A DNA stretch of 10,424 nt from an uncultured cyanobacterium (GTDB taxonomy: Bacteria > Cyanobacteriota > Cyanobacteriia > Phormidesmidales > Phormidesmidaceae), in contig CALHGI010000626.1 of NCBI GenBank assembly GCA_938029995.1, positions 1-10,424 on the forward strand. Direction: 5' to 3'. The position numbers and the translations under genes are program-made. Below the pieces are notes generated by a model, which saw nothing but the letters and a program-made list of their open reading frames with translations, did not search any database and was not told the DNA's origin. Below, piece after piece: positions 5,169 through 10,424 of the stretch (position 1 is the first letter of the stretch; every line of letters begins with the position of its first letter).

Positions 5169-6350
5169 ATGTCTAATCTACGCCCTTCCACAGCTTGGTT
5201 TTTTAAGTCGTTAGCAACCTATGGGTTTATTGCGGTGTGCAGCACGACGGCGGCCGTACTCACCACAGCACGTCTCGTGCCGACTACGGCACAGCAATCG
5301 CCTACTACGGGGTCTGGACGTTTGTTAACGGATCGTAGCTTTATCGCTTCGGTGGCTGATCAGGTGGGGCCAGCGGTGGTTCGGATTGATTCCTCACGCA
5401 CCGTGGCCCAGCGGCCCAGTGTGTTTAATGATCCGTTTTTCCAAGAATTTTTTGGGGCTAGGGGGCAGCAGCCATCCACTCGGGTAGAGCGGGGTCAGGG
5501 CTCTGGCTTTGTGGTTAAAGCCGATGGGCTGATTTGGACCAATGCCCACGTGGTTGAGGGCGCCGATACGGTAACCGTGACTCTTCAAGATGGCCGCGAA
5601 TTTGAAGGGGAAGTCATAGGGGAAGATCCTCTGACGGATGTGGCGGTCATTCAAGTAGAGGCCCAGGACCTGCCGACGGTCACCTTAGGGGATTCAGAAC
5701 AGCTGCGGCCAGGGGAATGGGCCATTGCCATTGGCAACCCCCTGGGGCTAGATAGCACCGTCACAGCAGGTATCGTCAGTGCCACAGGACGGACCAGCGC
5801 TCAGATTAGGGTGCCCGATAAACGGGTCCAGTTTATTCAAACCGATGCTGCCATCAATCCTGGTAATTCCGGTGGTCCGTTGCTCAATGAGCGGGGTGAG
5901 GTGATTGGGATTAATACGGCCATTATTGGTGGAGCCCAGGGATTAGGATTTGCCATTCCCATTAATTCTGCTCAACGTCTGGCCCAGGAATTAATTGAAA
6001 AAGGCCGGGTGGATCATGCGTATTTGGGCATTCAAATGCGGACCTTAACCAATGATCTACGCCAACAAATTAACCAGGATGCTCGCAATAATATTCGTCT
6101 ATCGGCCGATGAAGGCGTGGTTATTTTAGGAGTGTTGCGTAATTCTCCAGCTGCCCAGGCCGGTATGGATGTGGGCGATGTGATCGTATCCATGAATGGC
6201 AAGACCATCAGCGATGCCGAACAAATTCAGCAGATTGTTCAAGATGTTGGCGTCGGGGATGCCATTACTGTTGAGATTGATCGGGGTGGACGTCAGGTTA
6301 GTTTAGCTGTGGAGACCCAGGTGTTGCCTCAGCAGCCGCAGCGCCGATAG
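5169..6350 (+). CDS. HtrA/HhoA/HhoB-type (Deg) trypsin-like serine protease with one PDZ domain
   Basis: Envelope protease and chaperone of the DegP/HtrA family that degrades or refolds damaged exported proteins. The 393 residues begin with a short basic stretch and a hydrophobic segment at about 18-35, followed by TTAQQSP, so it is either a cleaved signal peptide or a membrane anchor. The S1 protease domain (about 55-275) has the full triad: His127 in TNAHVV, Asp157 in DPLTDVAV, and Ser234 in NPGNSGGPL. One PDZ domain follows (about 285-385, YLGIQM to the VEIDRGGRQ strand). One PDZ and about 400 residues fit the three cyanobacterial paralogues HtrA, HhoA and HhoB; which one cannot be settled by eye. 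No strong Shine-Dalgarno precedes ATG 5169. It is the first gene of a probable two-gene unit with def. Confidence 0.95.
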   Translation: MSNLRPSTAWFFKSLATYGFIAVCSTTAAVLTTARLVPTTAQQSPTTGSGRLLTDRSFIASVADQVGPAVVRIDSSRTVAQRPSVFNDPFFQEFFGARGQQPSTRVERGQGSGFVVKADGLIWTNAHVVEGADTVTVTLQDGREFEGEVIGEDPLTDVAVIQVEAQDLPTVTLGDSEQLRPGEWAIAIGNPLGLDSTVTAGIVSATGRTSAQIRVPDKRVQFIQTDAAINPGNSGGPLLNERGEVIGINTAIIGGAQGLGFAIPINSAQRLAQELIEKGRVDHAYLGIQMRTLTNDLRQQINQDARNNIRLSADEGVVILGVLRNSPAAQAGMDVGDVIVSMNGKTISDAEQIQQIVQDVGVGDAITVEIDRGGRQVSLAVETQVLPQQPQRR

Positions 6351-6355
6351 GTCCC

Positions 6356-6880
6356 ATGGGAAATGTACGTCCGGTGATTGAATTAGGCGATGGGCGCTTG
6401 AGACAATGGGCCCGGCCGGTGGGCCCGGTGGAAGATCCTGGTTTACAGAGTTTAATTGATGATTTATTAGCCACGGTGGTGCTTAAAAACGGTGTGGGCA
6501 TTGCAGCTCCTCAAGTGGCGTCAGGTCTACAACTGTTCATTGTGGCATCCAGACCTAATCCGCGTTATCCCCAGGCCCCCACCATGGAGCCCACGGCGAT
6601 GATTAATCCTCGCATCCTGAGCCATAGTCATGACCAGGTCAAGGGATGGGAGGGATGTCTCAGTGTGCCGGGGTTGAGGGGGTTGGTTCCCCGCTATCGT
6701 GCTATCGAGGTGACGTATCTGGATCGCGATGGCCAGAGGCATCAACAATATTTTCAGGATTTTATCGCCCGCATTTTTCAACACGAGTACGATCACCTAC
6801 AGGGTAAGGTCTTCCTCGACCGAGTTGAGGACCCTCAGGATATTTTGACCGAGGCAGAATACCAGCAGCGATTTACCTAA
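6356..6880 (+). CDS. def: Peptide deformylase
   Basis: Metalloenzyme that removes the formyl group from the N-terminal methionine of new polypeptides. The 174-residue protein carries all three deformylase motifs: GVGIAAPQV (46-54), EGCLSVP (99-105) and QHEYDHLQG (142-150). The metal ligands are Cys101, His143 and His147, with Glu144 as catalytic residue. Length is normal and nothing is missing. ATG 6356 lies only 5 bp past the stop of the protease gene with no Shine-Dalgarno between, which suggests co-transcription and translational coupling. It converges on the DEAD-box gene, with 34 bp between the two stops. Confidence 0.96.
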   Translation: MGNVRPVIELGDGRLRQWARPVGPVEDPGLQSLIDDLLATVVLKNGVGIAAPQVASGLQLFIVASRPNPRYPQAPTMEPTAMINPRILSHSHDQVKGWEGCLSVPGLRGLVPRYRAIEVTYLDRDGQRHQQYFQDFIARIFQHEYDHLQGKVFLDRVEDPQDILTEAEYQQRFT

Positions 6881-6914
6881 CGCTGGCCAAGGCGACGGTT
6901 TATGGAGACCATCG

Positions 6915-8618
6915 TTAAACTCGTTTAGGTTTGCTCTTGGGCCGCTGCTTACCGCCCCCTTTGCCGGTTATATCCCCGTCCACTTTCGAAATACGTAGGG
7001 GTTGACCAGAGATGGAAACTTTTTTCAGATGGCGTAGGATTTCCTTGGAGACGCCTTCGGGTAAATCGACGGTACTATGGCTGTCGTAAATATTGATGCG
7101 GCCAATATAGCGGCTTTCTAAACCGCTTTCATTTGCGATCGCACCCACAATATGACCCGGCTTTACCCGATGACGGTGGCCCACTTCAATGCGATAGCGA
7201 CCCATACCTTTTTCCGGCGGTGATGTTCTGTGCTCCCTCCGTTGGGGACGCTCCCGTCTATCACCACGGCGCTCAGGTTTCGACCGCTTACGCTCCTCTA
7301 GCAGTAAGGGTTCATCCCCCTGGACTAATTTCGCCAGGGCGGCTGCGAGTTCAATGGCAGGCACATTATGCTCCTGCTCATATTGCTCCATCAGGTTATT
7401 AAAGAACTCCAGGTTTTCCTCAGCTAGAGTGTCCGTAATCTGCTGCTTAAAACGGGCAATGCGCTTATTGTTGACCATTTCTGTGGTCGGCATTTCCATT
7501 TTTGCAATTTTTTGTTTGGTGGCCCGCTCAATGGCATACAGTAAGCGCCGCTCCCGAGGCGCGACAAACAAAATCGCTTCACCGTTACGGCCTGCCCTAC
7601 CTGTCCGCCCCACGCGATGCACATAGGTTTCCGTATCGTAGGGCATGTCATAGTTGATGACGTGGCTGATGCGTTCCACATCCAGACCTCGAGCGGCGAC
7701 GTCGGTCGCTACCACAATGTCCAACTTGCCTGATTTGAGCTGATCAACGGTTCGTTCCCGCTGGATTTGCGAGACATCGCCACTCAAAGGAGCCGTTTCA
7801 TAGCCCCGAGCTTCTAGTTTTTCCGATAGCTCAACCGTTGCGATGCGCGTTCGCACGAAGACGATCATGCCATCAAAGGTTTCTGTTTCTAAAATCCGGG
7901 TCAAGGCATCTAGCTTGTGATAGCCACTCACCATCCAATAGCGCTGTTGGATAGTGTCCGCTGTTGAGGTCTTAGACTTAATTAAGACCTCAGCCGGGTT
8001 ATTCAGGTGGCGCTGTGCAATGCGACGAATTTCTTTGGGAAGGGTGGCTGAAAAGAGAGCGACCTGACGGGTGTCGGGGGTTTTTTCCAGCACCCATTCC
8101 ACATCGTCAATAAAGCCCATGCGGAGCATTTCATCGGCTTCATCTAACACCAGGCACTGCAGCGCACTCAGATCCAGGGTGCCTCGCTTCATGTGATCCA
8201 TCACTCGGCCAGGGGTCCCTACGACAATATGAACCGAGCGTTCTAACTTACGTAGTTGAATGCCATAGCTTTGACCACCGTAGAGGGGTAGTACATGGAA
8301 CCCTTTCATCTGTGAGGCATAGCTTTGGAAGGCTTCCGCCACTTGGATAGCCAGTTCTCGGGTGGGAGTCAGTACCAGGGTGTGGGGTAACCGTTGGCTA
8401 ATATCTACACGGGTGAGTAGTGGTAGGGCAAAGGCTGCGGTCTTACCCGTGCCAGTCTGAGCTTGCCCAATAATGTCTGTACCCGCTAGAACATGAGGGA
8501 TTGTCTGAGATTGAATTGGCGTTGGGCTTTCGTAGCCCAGCACCTCCAAAGCCTTTAGTACCGGCTCACTCAATGACAACTCACTAAAGTTTGGAGCCGA
8601 TTCCACATCCATTGACAT
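6915..8618 (-). CDS. deaD: DEAD-box ATP-dependent RNA helicase, DeaD/CsdA type
   Basis: RNA helicase that unwinds short duplexes in mRNA and in ribosome assembly, often important in the cold. The 567 residues show a Q-motif region (FSELSLSEPV to PTPIQSQTIP, 11-41), Walker A AQTGTGKT (53-60), PTRELA (85-90), TPGR (135-138), DEAD (159-162), SAT (190-192), ATDVAARGLD (304-313) and HRVGRTGRAG (334-343). A charged linker (about 440-470) leads to a C-terminal RNA-binding domain of the DbpA/CsdA kind (about 472-546, from MGRYRIEVGHRHRVKPG to ISGQPLRISK) and a Lys-rich tail. That extra domain sets it apart from short minimal helicases. The start is ATG 8618 or ATG 8612, two codons later; neither has a strong ribosome site. 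It is transcribed alone, divergent from the CBM gene. Confidence 0.95.
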   Translation of the reverse strand: MSMDVESAPNFSELSLSEPVLKALEVLGYESPTPIQSQTIPHVLAGTDIIGQAQTGTGKTAAFALPLLTRVDISQRLPHTLVLTPTRELAIQVAEAFQSYASQMKGFHVLPLYGGQSYGIQLRKLERSVHIVVGTPGRVMDHMKRGTLDLSALQCLVLDEADEMLRMGFIDDVEWVLEKTPDTRQVALFSATLPKEIRRIAQRHLNNPAEVLIKSKTSTADTIQQRYWMVSGYHKLDALTRILETETFDGMIVFVRTRIATVELSEKLEARGYETAPLSGDVSQIQRERTVDQLKSGKLDIVVATDVAARGLDVERISHVINYDMPYDTETYVHRVGRTGRAGRNGEAILFVAPRERRLLYAIERATKQKIAKMEMPTTEMVNNKRIARFKQQITDTLAEENLEFFNNLMEQYEQEHNVPAIELAAALAKLVQGDEPLLLEERKRSKPERRGDRRERPQRREHRTSPPEKGMGRYRIEVGHRHRVKPGHIVGAIANESGLESRYIGRINIYDSHSTVDLPEGVSKEILRHLKKVSISGQPLRISKVDGDITGKGGGKQRPKSKPKRV

Positions 8619-8958
8619 CTATTCTAAACCTGATACGAGCGCTGTTCAAGACTGACAGATGTTGAGCCAAAAATAAAATCTGACAACAAAAAAAGCGATA
8701 TGTCGATCACTCTAAGATGCGGTGGACTACTGATCTGTCAATGATGTCCCCACTATAAAACTAATTAGAGCTTTTTACAGATTGGATGAATTTTCTCTGA
8801 TCACGAATCCTTAACTCCATTGAGTATGCTCTATACTTAGGACATGTCAGCATATGTGTTGGGTGCATCACCAAAAAACGGGGACCACATAGGAGAGCCA
8901 TCTCCTATCAATTAATTTTCATACTTTTATATTCCGTTTTTGGAAAGCCTATAACATC
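8619..8958. other. Divergent intergenic region between deaD and the CBM gene
   Basis: These 340 bp must hold the promoters of both divergent genes. No small ORF or RNA gene is convincing. TATACT at 8832-8837 is a possible -10 element for the rightward gene, without a convincing -35. The last 90 bp contain a nested pair of inverted repeats listed separately. Confidence 0.5.
8871..8943 (+). promoter_or_regulatory. Nested inverted repeats in the leader of the CBM gene
   Basis: The outer arms are CCAAAAAACGG (8871-8881) and CCGTTTTTGG (8934-8943), ten pairs with one bulged A. The inner arms are ATAGGAGA (8889-8896) and TCTCCTAT (8901-8908), a perfect 8-bp stem with a GCCA loop. The structure ends 15 bases before ATG 8959 and could control translation or transcript stability. 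The inner stem sequesters an AGGAG sequence, but that lies too far upstream to serve the ATG. Confidence 0.45.
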
Positions 8959-10424
8959 ATGCAAACTACCTTTGAAGTCTCCCAAGATTGGGGAGACGGC
9001 TTGGTGGGTTTCGTTACCGTTGAAAATAGCGGCTCTACGGTTCTTGAACCATGGGATCTGACTATTGAAACCACCTTTGATATTGAAACGATTTGGGGTG
9101 GAGACATCCTAGATCGAGTTGGGAATCTCTATACCGTGGGCGCTAAGGGGTGGAATGCCCGTTTAGCGCCTGGGGAAAGTGCTAAGTTCGGTTTTGTGGG
9201 GCACAATGCCACCGCCGAGCGGCACCAGGTGACAGCTGTACCAAAGCCTGTGATTGTTCTGTCGTCGCCTCAACCGGAGGTGGTTGTTCCCGATATCCTA
9301 CGGACGACCTTTGAAATCTCAGAAGATTGGGGTCAGGGCTTGGTGGGTTTTGTTCACCTTGAGAATACGGGTTCGGAAGTTCTCGATGATTGGGTTTTCA
9401 CGATTCAAACGACGTTTGATATTGACACCCTTTGGGGGGGAGAGATTATTGAGCGTAAGGGGTTTCTCTATACCATTAGGGCTAAAGGGTGGAATTCGCG
9501 ATTAGACCCCGGTGAGAAGACTAAATTTGGCTTTGTGGGGCGTAATGCAACATCTGAAACTCATCAGGTAACGGTTGTTGCTGAGCCTTCTTTTTATAGT
9601 CCTGCGTCTGTACCCACCGAGGTTGCGTTGGAGGCAGGACCGTTAGCGGAGGTTGATGCGGTTGATTTTGCGATCGCACAGGACTGGGAGGGAGGATTTA
9701 CCGGTCACCTCAGTTTTACCTACAGCGGCACCGAGCCCTTGCAAAACTGGCACCTGCGGTTTGAGTTACCGTTTGAAATTTCAGAGCTGTGGCATGGAGA
9801 AATTGTTGACCATCGTTTTGAACAAAATACCCATTTCTACACCGTTAGCAATGCTAGCTGGAATGGCACCCTCCTCCGGGGTGACACCATTACCCTGGGG
9901 TTGAACGCTCAAGGGAGCTCTGTCCATGGGCCCATGCATTTCTATTTCAATGATTTGCCCGTAGCATCGGCTACCGGTGAAGGCGTCACGTTGGAGTTGT
10001 CACCGACATTACCAACATCAGAACCCATAGTTGCCCAACCCATGGTTGAGCAGCCTGTAGTTGAGCCATCTCCTGCTGAGGCAATACCGGTCGAAGTACC
10101 GGTGACTGAGGGACCTGCTGGGACCCAGGAATTTGTTGAGCCCTCCTTGGGGATGGACTCGTCTCCAACTCCAGAGCCTGGGGGCGAGCCCCTGTTGCCA
10201 GAGGCTCCTGGTGTAGCGGAATCTATCGTTGCGGAGCTGCCTGCCACTGAACCGTCGATGGCCGCAGGCTTACCGCTTGAAGACTCGTGGATGCCAGGGC
10301 CTGTGGTGGAGCCACCTGCTCCGCCAGTACCTATGGTGGAGGCCTCTATTGTTCAACAGCCTTCCCTAGAATCCGCAGCATCCGCTGTTTTAGACGTCCC
10401 CTTAGCTGGACAACTGATGCCGGA
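8959..10424 (+). CDS. Multi-module protein with three CBM2-like carbohydrate-binding domains (3' partial)
   Basis: ATG 8959 opens a frame that runs off the right edge, giving 488 visible residues. It enters a CBM2-like module at once (about 3-94, TTFEVSQDWGDGLVGFV to HQVTAV), followed by a second (about 116-207) roughly two-thirds identical to the first by eye, and a more divergent third (about 235-333, ending FYFND). Each keeps three tryptophans in the DW, LW/IW and GWN/SWN contexts, which in family 2a modules form the flat cellulose- or chitin-binding face; the terminal cysteine pair of classical CBM2a is absent. From about 334 the sequence is a Pro/Glu/Val/Ala-rich linker. There is no signal peptide, and an in-frame stop at 8890 with no earlier start excludes an extended N-terminus. 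The catalytic or anchoring part, and any C-terminal secretion signal, lie beyond the window. Confidence 0.85.
   Translation, partial: MQTTFEVSQDWGDGLVGFVTVENSGSTVLEPWDLTIETTFDIETIWGGDILDRVGNLYTVGAKGWNARLAPGESAKFGFVGHNATAERHQVTAVPKPVIVLSSPQPEVVVPDILRTTFEISEDWGQGLVGFVHLENTGSEVLDDWVFTIQTTFDIDTLWGGEIIERKGFLYTIRAKGWNSRLDPGEKTKFGFVGRNATSETHQVTVVAEPSFYSPASVPTEVALEAGPLAEVDAVDFAIAQDWEGGFTGHLSFTYSGTEPLQNWHLRFELPFEISELWHGEIVDHRFEQNTHFYTVSNASWNGTLLRGDTITLGLNAQGSSVHGPMHFYFNDLPVASATGEGVTLELSPTLPTSEPIVAQPMVEQPVVEPSPAEAIPVEVPVTEGPAGTQEFVEPSLGMDSSPTPEPGGEPLLPEAPGVAESIVAELPATEPSMAAGLPLEDSWMPGPVVEPPAPPVPMVEASIVQQPSLESAASAVLDVPLAGQLMP
8965..9580 (+). repeat. Tandem duplication of a CBM2-like module
   Basis: The segment from 8965 to about 9240 recurs from 9304 to about 9580 with the same codon phase and about 63 of 92 aligned residues identical by hand count. 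Shared runs include GLVGFV, AKGWN and KFGFVG. The two lie about 340 bp apart start to start, with a short Pro/Val linker between them. The third module (from 9661) is clearly related but older. Confidence 0.8.

Noticed and set aside
6893..6914. Hairpin between the convergent def and deaD stops as a shared terminator
   Set aside because: Only 7 bp with an irregular pair and no T-run on either strand; too weak to call.
9942..10247. A 101-codon minus-strand frame rich in Gly, Ser and Thr
   Set aside because: It is the complement of the Pro/Glu/Val-rich linker of the CBM protein, and the low complexity is inherited from it.

Overview
The window looks like a cyanobacterial chromosome. Four copies of the HIP1 octamer GCGATCGC (2873, 4963, 7135, 9670) occur in 10.4 kb, where chance predicts fewer than one. 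The Fur-type regulator, HtrA/HhoA-type protease, DnaA and DnaN all read as cyanobacterial. The genus cannot be fixed from the sequence alone. This is mostly core chromosome; no transposase, integrase, CRISPR array, tRNA or rRNA was seen.

Layout. 1-388 (+): C-terminus of an unrecognised protein. 451-924 (+): Fur-family regulator of FurC/PerR type with an altered zinc motif. 980-1054 (-): possible 24-residue membrane peptide. 1209-2345 (-): dnaN, the replication sliding clamp. 2346-2851: non-coding, with all the marks of the chromosomal origin (oriC). 2852-4216 or 4282 (-): dnaA, the initiator. 4283-5168: about 0.9 kb with no credible gene but several palindromes. 5169-6350 (+): periplasmic HtrA/Deg-type serine protease, followed 5 bp later by peptide deformylase (6356-6880), probably one operon. 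6915-8618 (-): DEAD-box RNA helicase of DeaD/CsdA type, convergent with def. 8619-8958: divergent intergenic region with a structured leader. 8959 to the window end (+): start of a large protein with three tandem CBM2-like carbohydrate-binding modules, no signal peptide and a long Pro/Glu/Val-rich linker; its C-terminus is outside the window.

The central story is the dnaA-oriC-dnaN block. DnaA is made just upstream of its own target. The gap to dnaN holds five exact TTTTCCACA boxes and three near matches, then a G-rich spacer, a run of TAG trinucleotides in DnaA-trio register, and a 77 % A+T stretch. This is the order expected of a bacterial basal unwinding system. A perfect 22-bp hairpin separates the end of dnaA from the origin. 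The flanking genes (redox/metal regulation, envelope protein quality control, N-terminal protein maturation, RNA remodelling) are housekeeping. The least ordinary gene is the multi-CBM protein at the right edge.
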